Assembly (NCBI GenBank): GCA_963737625.1
Contig: CAVTTK010000002.1
Span: 2,081,383 to 2,145,382, forward strand
Length of the DNA: 64,000 bases
Direction of reading: 5' to 3'
Source: Bog-756 sp963737625
GTDB taxonomy: Bacteria > Actinomycetota > Acidimicrobiia > Acidimicrobiales > RAAP-2
Shown here: piece by piece, positions 43,718 through 53,790 of the stretch
Layout: every line of letters starts with the position of its first letter
Numbering within the stretch: the stretch's first letter is position 1
Position numbers and translations under genes: made by a program
The notes under the pieces: model-generated
The model's input: the letters and a program-made list of their open reading frames with translations, nothing else
Told to the model about the DNA's origin: nothing
Database searches by the model: none

Positions 43718-44869
43718 ATGAATGCATCTCAACCCAGACGCCGTCTTCTCGTGTTAAGTCCGGTATTCCCGCCGGCTCACGGAGGAATCGAGACGCTAAC
43801 CAAGGGCATTATCGATCACCTGCCCAACTACGACGTTTCCGTTGTGACACTTCGAGAAATCGGCTCCGACGAATGGGACGAGGGCTATGACCGGCGCATT
43901 CGTCGGTCGAAGAACTCTCCACGCGGCGGACGCCGATCCATCATCCGCCTTTCCCTGCGAGCCATCACAGAGGCCATCCGATTTCGACCGCACCTCGTCT
44001 TGAGCATGCACGTGCGAATGGGGTATGCGTCTGAGGTCATTCGTTTGCTGACAGGTGCCAAGTGGGTGCAGTACTACTACGCCAAGGAAATTGGAGACTT
44101 CTCCAGGGCAACGTCGCGTTGCACCAGCCATGCAGATTCCCATGTGGGCACTAGTAGTTATACCCAATCGCTTCTGACTTCGGCTGGCGTCCACGAATCT
44201 GCCGTGTGGGTCATACACCCTGCCGGACCAGTTATCGACCGCCCTGCAGGGCCCGTCACACGCCGCCACCACTCGATCCTCACGGTCGCTCGCCTGGCCG
44301 ACGAGAACAAGGGCCACGACGTGATCATCGGGGCTATGGCCGACGTCCGCAGAGAGTACGACGATGTCTCCTGGACGGTGGTTGGAAACGGCCCAATGGG
44401 CTCGAAGTTGGAGGAGCAGGCGGCGAGAGCGGGAGTAAACGAACTGATTGACTGGCGGGGATCGGTCAGTGATGAGGATCGGAACAGGTGCCTGTTCGAA
44501 TCCGACATCTTCGTGATGCCAAGTCGCATTCCCGAAGGTGGAGTGGGTGGTGAGGGATTTGGCATCGCCTATCTCGAGGCCGCTGCAGCCGGACTGCCCG
44601 TGATCGCGGCGAATGAGGGTGGCGCCATCGATGCCGTCAACCCGCCTGCCACCGGCCTACTGGTCGATCCTCGCGATTCCTCGGCACTAGCGGAGGCGAT
44701 TCAAGACCTTTTCCGGAGCCGGGATCGGCTGGAAGCAATGCGCTCGGATTCGCAGCAGTGGGCTGGGACCTTTACATGGGCGAGGCTGATTGGCGATTTG
44801 GGGGATGTGTTCGACTCAGTACTATCGGGGCCCTCCAACCTTAGGCAACGTGTCCGCCGGGCGACTTGA
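43718..44869 (+). CDS. GT4 family glycosyltransferase
   Basis: A 383-residue GT-B enzyme. It begins NASQPRRRLLVLSPVFPPAH with GGIETLTKGI, and has ILTVARLADENKGHDVIIGA and the motif EGFGIAYLEAAAAGLPVIAA. The ATG at 43718 is used; a TTG and a GTG lie 12 and 9 bases earlier. Opposite strand to the exopolysaccharide operon and convergent with the membrane protein at 44962. It may act on the same or a second glycan. Confidence 0.88.
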   Translation: MNASQPRRRLLVLSPVFPPAHGGIETLTKGIIDHLPNYDVSVVTLREIGSDEWDEGYDRRIRRSKNSPRGGRRSIIRLSLRAITEAIRFRPHLVLSMHVRMGYASEVIRLLTGAKWVQYYYAKEIGDFSRATSRCTSHADSHVGTSSYTQSLLTSAGVHESAVWVIHPAGPVIDRPAGPVTRRHHSILTVARLADENKGHDVIIGAMADVRREYDDVSWTVVGNGPMGSKLEEQAARAGVNELIDWRGSVSDEDRNRCLFESDIFVMPSRIPEGGVGGEGFGIAYLEAAAAGLPVIAANEGGAIDAVNPPATGLLVDPRDSSALAEAIQDLFRSRDRLEAMRSDSQQWAGTFTWARLIGDLGDVFDSVLSGPSNLRQRVRRAT

Positions 44870-44961
44870 TCCGTTGCGCCTGGGTCCCTCGAAACAGGTC
44901 CATTGAATCGATGATGATTCGGTGAGGGTAATAGCTCCGCTTTCCGTCGACGAACGACCGG

Positions 44962-46344
44962 CTAGCCGAAGCCTTTGCATCCCTTCAGCGCTTGGATTCC
45001 CTCGTCGTTCAGGGAGCGAAACCCCGACTCCACCTGAGCATCACTCCAAGACCACACTCGTGATGGGTCTTGGTCCACGCTTAGGTGTGATGCACTCGGA
45101 CCGTTCCAACACATCGATGCCCGGATGACACCACCCTCGGCGTTGACCAGGATGCTGAATGCTGCCAACACCACCACGGCGACTGTGGCATATCGATAGA
45201 GAACTGGTCTAGGAGCACGACTCGCACGCCACGATCGAAGCCAGTCCACGAAGGGCAGGGCAAGGACAAAGGCGAACGGGAGCGTTTCGGACATGTAGCG
45301 CGGTCCGTAGCTGAATCCCGCCCACCATGATGACGAGACGGTGCCGAGAATAATGACGTACCCAATCCATGACGCTGCGCCCAGATACTCCAGCCCCGTG
45401 GCCGAGTGTCGTCTTATGGCGATGACGAAACCAGCAATTGCGATCAGCGCGATCGGGGAAAAGATGAACAGGCCGCGAGCCGGGCTGAACAGATTTGCTC
45501 CGATCGCCTCGAAGAACGTGGACGGCAGACCTAGGCGATTTGCCGCATCGTAGGGCTGCAGGAGAGCGCCGTAGTAGTGGAGCGTGACCAGCGTCCACGG
45601 AATGAGAACGACGAGGATTCCGAGCCCGTACACCACGACGCGTCGGAATGAGCTGACGAGGATGAGCACACCACAGAACAGGAGCGGCACCACATCCGTG
45701 GGCCGTACAGCGGTCGCAGCCATGAAAGCTATACCGGCACCGAAGGCTGGGAGCGGCGATTGAGAAGCTTCGACGCCTTCTTGGGTGGGAAAGAGTCTGT
45801 CGAGTGCGAGGAGACCGAGACTCAACAGGAATAGACAAGGCCCATGTTGCAACAGCGATCTCGATGACATCGACCATGCGCTCGTCCCGAAGGCAAATAT
45901 GAGTGCGCAGATGACAGCCAGGTTCCGACGCGTCGCCCTGTCCCCGTAAAGCCGGCGAAAAGCGACAATCGACAGGACCGAGCAGCCGGCGGCAGTCCAG
46001 AGCGAGCCACTCCACATCAAGACCAGCTTCATGGTCGTTCCGTTTGAGGCAATGATCGAATCCGGTGAAGGGCTACCGACCAGGTGTGCGATGTCAAGGA
46101 GCACGACGGCCGGAATGGCAAACAGGGACACCGCCCAAGGAAAGGTCGACATCAGATGGCCGTTGAAGGATCCGAATCGGTAGTCCCCGAGGACATGGGG
46201 ATAGTGCCGGAAAGCGTCCACACTAAGCGTCTGGTGGTTCACCAGGCTGATGGCCGTCGGCAAGGTCGGGTACGCGTCTCCTACGACCGGATTCGGCGAT
46301 GCCGCGAAGACGAAGAAGGAGACGCCGAAGACAAATAGAGCCAT
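44962..46344 (-). CDS. Polytopic membrane protein, ArnT/PMT-like glycosyltransferase
   Basis: A 460-residue protein with about 10-12 hydrophobic helices. The first extracellular loop holds VVGDAYPTLPTAISLVNHQT and LMSTFPWAVSLFAIP. Its overall make-up is that of GT-C glycosyltransferases (ArnT/PMT-like) that use polyprenyl-phospho-sugars. The acidic pair usual in such enzymes is not clearly visible, so a different role is possible. The start at 46344 has no strong ribosome binding site, and the open frame extends about 50 codons upstream without a start codon. It could use the product of the polyprenyl-type GT2 genes. Confidence 0.7.
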   Translation of the reverse strand: MALFVFGVSFFVFAASPNPVVGDAYPTLPTAISLVNHQTLSVDAFRHYPHVLGDYRFGSFNGHLMSTFPWAVSLFAIPAVVLLDIAHLVGSPSPDSIIASNGTTMKLVLMWSGSLWTAAGCSVLSIVAFRRLYGDRATRRNLAVICALIFAFGTSAWSMSSRSLLQHGPCLFLLSLGLLALDRLFPTQEGVEASQSPLPAFGAGIAFMAATAVRPTDVVPLLFCGVLILVSSFRRVVVYGLGILVVLIPWTLVTLHYYGALLQPYDAANRLGLPSTFFEAIGANLFSPARGLFIFSPIALIAIAGFVIAIRRHSATGLEYLGAASWIGYVIILGTVSSSWWAGFSYGPRYMSETLPFAFVLALPFVDWLRSWRASRAPRPVLYRYATVAVVVLAAFSILVNAEGGVIRASMCWNGPSASHLSVDQDPSRVWSWSDAQVESGFRSLNDEGIQALKGCKGFG

Positions 46345-47122
46345 GAGGCCGATCGTCCGGCGTGAACCGCGAGTGTGAAGATCGATTGCGACATCATCGG
46401 GTGGAAGGGAGATGTCGCCTGCGTCAGTGTTCGTCTCGCCTCCAGTCCTCGCCCTAACTCTCCCGACTCGAATATGCCAAGGCGCTCACGGAGAATCGTT
46501 CGTCATTTATGTATCGGCCCCTTCCGGCGGCGACCTAAGTCGTGGTCACGACCAGGGCATATGCGTCGTCGGAGAAGAATCGGGCCCTACAGATGCGGTC
46601 TCGTCGACCGTTTCGTGGCAACACTCCTACTCGGACCACTGGGACTCAATGGGGGTGAGGCAACATCGACCCGGCCGCCACGCTTGGCCTTCTCCCCTGC
46701 AATCTCAGCCCGCTTACGGCTGAGGTCCTTCTGATCCACATTGGCAGTCTCTGAGGTCCGGTGCTCCTCAGACTCGATACGGCTGAGGTCGGGACCCTCC
46801 TAGTCGCTCGCCGTCAGAGAAGCGGATCCTCAGGACCACCATGAACGACCCCATGCGGACCTGCTCCCCAGTCAAGCGGAATCACGGGGTACACCACTCC
46901 TGAGGCCATGAGTGCTACAACGGTCTACGCAGGTTGGGAGGGACGATGACCGATGCGCTGAGGCACTGGGATCCAGCACTGGACCGCCGCCCACGGCCGA
47001 TACTCGCTGTCCATGAGCCACGCCATGGGCCGATCTGGGTCGCCACACTCCCCAACTGGCGAAAGCGGATTGTCATCTCCTCTGCGACCGCCTTTGCCGC
47101 AGCGGTCGCCATCCCCTGTCTG
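46345..47122. other. Gene-free stretch with two CTCAGCC-type hairpins
   Basis: No gene is supported. CTCAGCC-CGCTTAC-GGCTGAG (46704-46724) is a perfect 7-bp stem with a 7-base loop. CCTCAG...CTGAGG (46766-46788) is a second one. Confidence 0.5.
46704..46724. repeat. CTCAGCC-N7-GGCTGAG hairpin
   Basis: A perfect 7-bp inverted repeat around cgcttac. The same stem with another 7-base loop ending in TAC occurs at 49883-49905 and, weaker, at 20724-20742 and 7791-7808. Confidence 0.6.
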
Positions 47123-48018
47123 CTACGGCCACGTTCTAACCTCTGAAGTACTGAAGGCACCCCTGGCAGCACGTGGGAACGGCTGCATGGCGATGCCGAG
47201 CCCCTCGAGGAACTCAAGATTCGGCACGTTCGACGCCGGTCGGATGAGGCCGAGTAGAGAGTCGGCTCGCACCGGCAGTTGGAAGGGAAGCAGTTCCGCG
47301 GCCCGTAGAGCCCCGTATACGGCCATGGGCGGCGTCGAGATAAATCGAGGCCCTTGCTTGCCTTCGGTGGCTGCGAAGCCGGCCAGTAGCTCGGAGAACG
47401 GGACCGGATCCGGGTGGGCCACGCCCACGGGGAGAGGCGCCGCCTCTTTGGCATGGGCCAGTGCAACAACCACTGTGGCGAAGTCATCCTCTCGCACGGT
47501 GAACTGGTGAGCCTTGGATCCGAAATCGGGAAGCACCGGCAAGGTAGCAAGTCGGCGTAGAGTTCCGGCCATGCCGCCCCAACCGGGTCCGTAAACCAAG
47601 CCCGGTCGAACTACGCACATGCCTCGACTCAACGCCGCGATTTCGGTATCGAGCTTCGCTCGGCCGTACAGCTGACGCGTCCCTCTGTAGGCAGACATTG
47701 AGGAAAGCACGATCGTCCGCCGGACGCCGGCAGACACGGCGCGGTTGAGCAATGCGGTCGTACCAAAGACGTTCGTCTGCCAAATATCAGACCGTTTGGT
47801 AAGCGCCAAGTCGTAGGCGCAGTGGACAAGCACATCGACGTCATTGAGGATTTTGGAGGACGTCGCTGAGTTGAGATCGAAGGATTGGTCGCTGGTCCCC
47901 GGAACCGGGGTCCGCACTAGGCGTCGAACACTGAAGCCAGCCGAACCGAATGTCGCGGCCAGCACTGACCCAGGTAACCGCTCGCACCCGTAATGGCAAC
48001 AATCGGCCGATCTGCCAT
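47123..48018 (-). pseudogene. NAD-dependent epimerase/dehydratase, frameshifted near the N-terminus
   Basis: The ATG at 48018 opens MADRPIVAITGASGYLG, the Rossmann start with its Gly-rich loop. The frame then reads QCWPRHS, while the next frame reads SVLAATFGSAGFSVRRLVRT and goes on to the end (SSMSAYRGTRQLYGRAK with the Y-x-x-x-K pair, RPGLVYGPGWG). One G seems missing in the gggtca stretch near 47972. Apart from this the enzyme looks whole. It lies 29 bases below the oxidoreductase pseudogene on the same strand. Expected role: nucleotide-sugar conversion. Confidence 0.8.
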
Positions 48019-48047
48019 AGTCGGAGAGCTTGCAACATCGGCACCCG

Positions 48048-49648
48048 TCATGCAGAGACTCCGACCGATTCGCTGGCGATGCGGTGAGCGTTGGCCATGA
48101 TCGTCAACGTAAACGTCGTCGCAGGGACAGTCGGGAACACTGATGCATCCACCAAGTGGATGCGGTCCCATCGAGCAAGGCGCCCCAGCCTGTCCGTGGC
48201 GCCATCCGTGCGGGCCCCACCATGGGGGAAGCTCCCGCCAAAGTGGTAGCTCTTGGCCGCTGCGGAGACAGAGACCATCGGCACTACCGGCCAACAGTCC
48301 AGGGCTGGTGCGACCTTGAGCATGGTCCGCACCAGGGCCCTCAACATGGGCGGCCATCCCCCACTCGCTCTCGCGGTCGACCTCCAGGGCAGGCAACTGC
48401 TCAGAGCCCCCGGACGGTCGCCGCGCCACAACCCTCACTCGCGGTGACGCCCATCCTGGTAAGTAGCCCAGTCCGACCGATATCCGACGGAGCAGTGCCG
48501 CCAGGGCCGGCTCAGCAGTTGGACGACGCAGAACACCCGGCAACGAATCGAGGAACGCCGGGTTGTAGTCATAGAAGTGGACCTGACAGAGGTCGACTCC
48601 TTCGCCAGTCGCGTCGTAGAGGAGATTGAACTGGTTGAGTGTGAAGTTCCGTGCGGAACGAGGATCGTCGGCGGGCCGCATCGAAACCGTGGGCATCACG
48701 AACTGCACCGACTCCTGGAGGTAAACAGACTGGTCAAAGACGCCGAGGGAGCCGAGGACAAGCCGGGTCGTCCCGATACCACCGCAGGCCACGAAGATAC
48801 GATCGGCTTTGATGTGTTCAATGCCGCCGGTGCTGAATTTCGGACTGCTACTGACGGAATGCCGTCGGATCTCCTTGAAGGCGGGTTGCGAGCAGGTTTG
48901 ATCGGTAGGTGATCCGTCCTTCGGACCGCAGTCGGTCGAAGGTGTGGGCGCTCGAGTAGATGAGATCATGCGGGCAACCGGTCATGCAAAGACCACAGCG
49001 GGTGCACTCGTCGGCCCGGAAGGCCAGTCGAGCACGACCGACCGTGATCCCGTGGGATCGGACAAGGGCCCGTTGCGCCTGGTACCGATCCAGTAGCCGT
49101 TGGGACCGATCGGCCAACGGCGGCAATGCTCTAGCCGTCACCATCAAAGGAAACAGTTCGGAGAGGTCGTCCTCGTCGCCGGCCAGGGTCATCTCGCTCG
49201 AGCGCGGTGCGATAATGGGATTCCATCTCCGTCGACGTGATAGGCCACCGGTCGAACGTTCCCTTGGAAAACGGCATGATCTGGGCGCCCCAGATGTTCG
49301 AGAACCCTCCGTAGGCTCCAGACACCACCGAAGGGTTCGCAGAGCCAACCGCTTGGATTCCTTCCAGCTGGCCAACGTCACGAAAGGGGAAATCGGAGCC
49401 AAATGCTCGCTTTTGGGGGAGCACCCCGCGGTGAGTTGGTACCGGCTGGTGACTGATGCGCTCGACATCGGATGCCGACCACAATCGGCTCCTCGGTGGA
49501 TGCGATCCGGCGACGCGTGGTCTGGAGATCCTCTTCGAGCGTGCAACCCACGTCGATCACGGTGATCTGTTGGCTTGCGTCGGCAGCCAGAGCCAAGGCA
49601 GCGCCCGCCGCCCCTGGGCCTGAACCGATAATCTAGCGCTGTCGGCAT
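48048..49648 (-). pseudogene. GMC-type FAD oxidoreductase, multiple frameshifts
   Basis: Pieces in three frames make one GMC oxidoreductase. In order they are IIGSGPGAAGAALALAADAS (FAD loop, about 49630), SVVSGAYGGFSNIWGAQIMP, a four-Cys motif CTRCGLCMTGCPHDLIYSS, IKADRIFVACGGIGTTRLVL, and the C-terminus HLVDASVFPTVPATTFTLTI. At least five frame changes are needed (near 49640, 49480, 49200, 48860 and 48400), too many for one error. It is therefore a pseudogene, unless the sequence is unusually poor here. The CxxCxxC-x3-P motif would suggest an iron-sulphur cluster, uncommon in classical GMC enzymes. Confidence 0.8.
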
Positions 49649-50123
49649 AGCCGGAGGTGCTCCTTCTCATCGCGGCGGGTCAACGCCGAATCACGGCTGC
49701 TACGACCAGTCGAGCGGCCCAAATCCCTGGTCGGCGGTGCACAGATTCTTCCACGGATCAGCGGGTCGCCGTTCTAGTCCGGACTTATGCCAGGAGCTAC
49801 GGGACAAGTCGCATATCTGTGCATCGGAAGCAGCCTGATTTCGTTGCTCGTCCGGTTCGAATCGGCCGAAGAAGACTGTGGGCCTCAGCCCACCTACGGC
49901 TGAGGTCAGGGACTCGACTCCGACCGGTGGATTGCTGCCCACGAGAAAGCAGATGGGCGAAAGTGAAGAGCCTTGTCACTCTACGTGGGAGGTACGCCAC
50001 TCCCGATGAGGTCACAGAACGTTAACCAGCATGCAATGGATCCAGAGGATGGTTGTCGGTAGGGTCCAGTCGACGCCCGTTCCTGCGATGGGCGTCGTGT
50101 CGTTCCGGCGCAGAAAATGAGAG
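49649..50123. other. Gene-free stretch with hairpin and start of duplication B
   Basis: CCTCAGCC-CACCTAC-GGCTGAGG (49883-49905) is a perfect 8-bp stem. From 49972 the sequence follows the leader of duplication A. No gene is supported. Confidence 0.5.
49883..49905. repeat. CCTCAGCC-N7-GGCTGAGG hairpin
   Basis: A perfect 8-bp stem around cacctac, of the same family as 46704-46724. Confidence 0.6.
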
Positions 50124-51086
50124 GTGTGCGGTTTGGTTCTCAATGGTAAGGCGGATGCCATAGCCCGAGAACTCGGGTCCTCGCTTGGCGGCGATGGTGG
50201 TCGGGCAGCGGCGACGATGAACTCCAACGCTCCGGCGGACACGGCAGCAGACACGGAACACCGGATTGGACCTCGAATGCTGGAGCCGAGCATCAGCATC
50301 GTCGTTCCAGCAAAGAACGAGGCTCGCAATCTTCCACAACTATTCGCGCAGCTGCCGACGAAGAACTGCGAAGTAATCCTCGTCGACGGCGCTTCCACTG
50401 ATGACACGGTGAGCGAAGCGTTGCGATTGAGGCCGGATGTCGACGTGATCAGCCAGACACGTACAGGCAAGGGAAATGCGCTTGCCTGTGGTTTTGCCGC
50501 GGCCACAGGAGACTTCATAGTCATGATCGATGCGGACGGCTCCAACGATCCGTCGGAGATTCCCCGCTTCGTGGATGCCCTCAGAGCTGGAGCCGACTTC
50601 GCCAAAGGATCGCGGTTCCTCGCTGGAGGCGGTAGCCACGACATCAGCCACTTCAGGCGATTCGGCAACTTTTGGCTCAACAAGATCGTGAACCTGCTCT
50701 ATGGAACCCGTTACACAGACCTCTGCTACGGCTACAACGCTTTCCGACGCGAGTGCCTCCCGGTCATAGGCCTCGAACCCGGCGACCCTCACGGAGCCGA
50801 CGATGGGACGATGCTGTGGGGAGACGGTTTCGAAGTAGAAACACTCATCAATGTGCGAATCGCGAAGGCTGGACTCAGGGTGTCGGAGGTTCCGAGCTTC
50901 GAGGCCGCACGCAACTACGGCACGAGCAATCTGAACGCCTTCTCCGACGGAATGAGGGTGCTACACACCATCCGCGCAGAACGCAATCGGTCTCTCAGGC
51001 AGGTGCCCAGGGATGCACGGTCGACTGACCGGGGGGGCACAGTGTGCTGGCCATCACGCTCGCCGTTGGATGAAGAGGCCAGCTAG
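49972..51086 (+). repeat. Segmental duplication, copy B
   Basis: It matches 20926-22034 in order, including the leader (tgtcactctacgtgggag; gatgggcgtcgtgtcgttcc) and the whole GT2 gene. Orientation is the same and the copies are about 29 kb apart. Confidence 0.85.
50124..51086 (+). CDS. GT2 family glycosyltransferase, paralogue B
   Basis: A 320-residue near copy of the enzyme at 21075. It keeps SISIVVPAKNEARNLPQLF, the metal site MIDADGSNDPSEIP, and RFGNFWLNKIVNLLYGTRYT. Differences gather at the N-terminus and in GDPHGADDGTMLWGDGFE. The frame is intact, so both copies may be active. The start is a GTG at 50124 in the same context as the other copy. Confidence 0.85.
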   Translation: MCGLVLNGKADAIARELGSSLGGDGGRAAATMNSNAPADTAADTEHRIGPRMLEPSISIVVPAKNEARNLPQLFAQLPTKNCEVILVDGASTDDTVSEALRLRPDVDVISQTRTGKGNALACGFAAATGDFIVMIDADGSNDPSEIPRFVDALRAGADFAKGSRFLAGGGSHDISHFRRFGNFWLNKIVNLLYGTRYTDLCYGYNAFRRECLPVIGLEPGDPHGADDGTMLWGDGFEVETLINVRIAKAGLRVSEVPSFEAARNYGTSNLNAFSDGMRVLHTIRAERNRSLRQVPRDARSTDRGGTVCWPSRSPLDEEAS

Positions 51087-51542
51087 CCGGAATCCCCGTT
51101 AGCGCCACGAGGCTAGTTTTTGGGGAAGTTGGGACATCGTCTGGTCGGATTGGAGCTGGAAAAGTCAGGGGTTATCGCCGTACCGCACTCACTCTGCAAA
51201 ACGAAAGCAATACTGCGCACACTCAGCCGGAAGACGCCAGATCTGTTCAAGCGAATAGAGACGAACTTATCCTGCAGGCTTGCGGTCGAAGGCCCATCTG
51301 TCTTGTTGGACGCAGTCGATAGCCGCAGCATCTTGACGGCCACCCAATTGAATAGTTACGGTTCTGACGATCCGAACCTAACTGGCGAACCGACCCTCAA
51401 TGATCGGCATGGCATGGCGGAGACATTCAAACGCAGTATTCAGGGTATTGGACCCTTAGTAGCGGGCCTTGACGGCCCGGAACTCCCCGGTTCTTCAACC
51501 CCTCGGTTCCGACCGAAGCCTCGCCCAGTTCCCGAATTGGAT
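51087..51542. other. Leader of acyltransferase gene, lower GC
   Basis: The acyltransferase frame is open upstream to 51120, but the 141 extra residues look unrelated to the family and no ribosome binding site supports a start there. Base composition shifts toward A and T from here to about 53.8 kb. Confidence 0.4.
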
Positions 51543-52736
51543 ATGTCGTCACAGTTCCTTTCTTCTCGAGATGAGTCGGGGACAGCGTCGGAAGACAGGT
51601 CATTTCGACCAGACGTGGAAGGTTTGCGGGCCCTAGCAGTATTGCTTGTAGTTCTCTACCATGCGGGGGTGCCGGCCCTTACGGGTGGATTTGTCGGAGT
51701 AGATGTCTTTTTTGTAATCTCAGGCTTCGTCATTACCGGCTTGCTTCTTAGGGAACGGTTCGCGACTGGCAAGACACAACTCCTCAAGTTTTATGGTCGT
51801 CGCAGCCGTCGCATTCTGCCTGCCGCGACCCTCGTCATTGCTTTAACGTTGCTTGCCTCATATCATTGGCTGGGGTTCATCGTTGGAGACCAGACTGCAA
51901 ACTTCGGAATGTCGGCTGATCTCTTTTATTCAAATTTTCACCTCATAGCGTCTGGTACTAGCTATCTGTCATCACAACAGGAGCCATCGCCCCTCCAAAA
52001 CTTCTGGTCGCTTTCGGTGGAGGAGCAGTTCTATGTCTTCTATCCAACACTTTTTATCCTCACGGCCATCTTCTGGAAACGCATCAGCACGCGGCTAAAG
52101 CTCTCTGCGCTCCTGACCGGTGGCATTATCGCTTCGCTCACGTGGTCCATACTTCAAACTTCAAGCAATTCTGTGGCCGCATATTTTTCACCGTTCACGC
52201 GCGGATGGGAACTCGCCCTCGGCGGATTGATCGCCGTATCGAGCCTTCATCTGCGGAACCTCCCCCCATTTTTTGCTTCTTCCATCACTTGGATAGGACT
52301 AGGTGGGGTCTTATTCGCAGCCCTGGCCTATACATCCTCGACTCCCTATCCAGGAATCGCAGTTGCCTTGCCTGTCGTCTCTGCCGGACTAGTTGTGGCT
52401 GGGGGAGCTGCGCGTCCGAAACTGGGAGCGGAGGCATTGTTAGGCTTCTCTCCCGTTCAGTTGCTCGGAAAGCTTTCTTACTCTTTGTATCTTTTGCATT
52501 GGCCGATTCTGATCATCGCAGCGGAATATGCTGGTCACTCTTTGCCGCTGAGGACGAACCTTGGACTGGTCCTCATTGCACTCGCCGTCTCAATAGCTTG
52601 CTACTTTGCGGTCGAGAATCCCCTCAGGCGCTGGCAATACCTTGCTCGTTCCGGGTGGCGAAGCCTGGCTCTTGGGGCAGTTCTGGTTTGCCTCACCCTG
52701 AGCATCATCGCATTTGAGATCGCCCATCATCCTTGA
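51543..52736 (+). CDS. Acyltransferase-3 family membrane protein (OafA/YrhL-like)
   Basis: A 397-residue membrane enzyme that would carry acetyl groups to a sugar of an exported glycan. The signature FRPDVEGLRALAVLLVVLYH, including the catalytic His, is at the start; GFVGVDVFFVISGFVITGLL follows, then LQNFWSLSVEEQFYVFYP. About ten membrane helices follow. The ATG at 51543 gives the normal length. The gene overlaps no other, but 22 bases later the SGNH protein begins. Together they look like a split form of the OafA fusion. Lower GC than neighbours suggests transfer. Confidence 0.88.
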   Translation: MSSQFLSSRDESGTASEDRSFRPDVEGLRALAVLLVVLYHAGVPALTGGFVGVDVFFVISGFVITGLLLRERFATGKTQLLKFYGRRSRRILPAATLVIALTLLASYHWLGFIVGDQTANFGMSADLFYSNFHLIASGTSYLSSQQEPSPLQNFWSLSVEEQFYVFYPTLFILTAIFWKRISTRLKLSALLTGGIIASLTWSILQTSSNSVAAYFSPFTRGWELALGGLIAVSSLHLRNLPPFFASSITWIGLGGVLFAALAYTSSTPYPGIAVALPVVSAGLVVAGGAARPKLGAEALLGFSPVQLLGKLSYSLYLLHWPILIIAAEYAGHSLPLRTNLGLVLIALAVSIACYFAVENPLRRWQYLARSGWRSLALGAVLVCLTLSIIAFEIAHHP

Positions 52737-52758
52737 CTGGTCAGAGGAGAGAAGTCGA

Positions 52759-53790
52759 ATGAGATGCACATCAGCCGCTATGAGTCAGCGAAAGGGTGTC
52801 ATTACGACGATGCTTGTGGGACTTCTGATCATTTCCGCCTCACCCGCGGTCTCTCAGGCGGCCGTAATTCGCGATAGCCACCTAACTCGCTCGACCACCG
52901 CTGAACAGGTGAGCGATCTAGACGTTTCTGTGGCCCAGATGACGGCAGCCGTCAGTAGAGCACAGACCCTGACATCCGTGCCAAACAATCTTACACCAAG
53001 CCTTACTGACAACTCGGATTTTCCGACTCCCGGACCTGCTTATGGAAGTACCAAGTGCCACAAGGTCAAATCGAACAGTGCTGGCGTTCCCTCTGCGGGA
53101 TTTGGGCAATGTGTGTACGGGGATCTCGCAGCCAAGCGGCTCATGGTGGTCTATGGGGACTCGCACGCAATCATGTGGGGTGCGGCATTAGAGACCATCG
53201 CGATGAGGGCAGGGTGGAGACTCGAAACGTTCTATCTCTCAGGCTGTCCAGCAGCAGACCTTGCGTTTATCTCGTACCAAACCAATAATCCAAACACGCA
53301 ATGTACAAAGTTTCACCAAGTGGCTCCTACGGTCATCAAGGCGCTGCACCCGAAGCTGATAGTCGTCACGAGCGAGAGCTACCAACAGGTTGCCCGTGAG
53401 GTTCAGGCAACTTCTGCCCAATGGCAATCCGGATTGATCGCTACATTCAAGAGCCTCTCTGGGCCTGACACCTCGCTGATGATGATCGGCAACATTCCTC
53501 AATGGTCTCAGGATGATTCATCCTGCTTGGCTGCCCATTTAACAAATGTTCAAAGCTGCGCAGTTCCGGTCGATCAGGGACTCGCACCCAATCTTGACGC
53601 AGAGCAAACTGCGGCGCAGATAAGCGGAGCCAAATACATCTCAGCTACATCAGTCGTCTGCGCCGCGAAGTGCGAGCCGATTATCAATAACATCAAGGTC
53701 TTCTATAATACGTATCATCTAAGCTCTAAGTACGTTCAGTACTTGAGTGGGCCGCTTGAGCAGGCAATGGGGCTGGCGCCTGCCAACTGA
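52759..53790 (+). CDS. Secreted SGNH-like protein paired with acyltransferase
   Basis: A 343-residue exported protein. The ATG at 52759 follows gaggagagaagtcga. The signal is ITTMLVGLLIISASPAVSQA. The SGNH block I is VVYGDSHAIMWGAAL with the nucleophile Ser. Near the end, FYNTYHLSSKYVQYL matches the D-x-x-H block, but Asn stands where Asp is usual. A Cys pair region (ESCL..NVQSC and VVCAAKCEP) may form disulfides. In OafA-type proteins this domain is fused to the acyltransferase. Here it is the next gene, so it likely completes glycan acetylation. Confidence 0.8.
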   Translation: MRCTSAAMSQRKGVITTMLVGLLIISASPAVSQAAVIRDSHLTRSTTAEQVSDLDVSVAQMTAAVSRAQTLTSVPNNLTPSLTDNSDFPTPGPAYGSTKCHKVKSNSAGVPSAGFGQCVYGDLAAKRLMVVYGDSHAIMWGAALETIAMRAGWRLETFYLSGCPAADLAFISYQTNNPNTQCTKFHQVAPTVIKALHPKLIVVTSESYQQVAREVQATSAQWQSGLIATFKSLSGPDTSLMMIGNIPQWSQDDSSCLAAHLTNVQSCAVPVDQGLAPNLDAEQTAAQISGAKYISATSVVCAAKCEPIINNIKVFYNTYHLSSKYVQYLSGPLEQAMGLAPAN

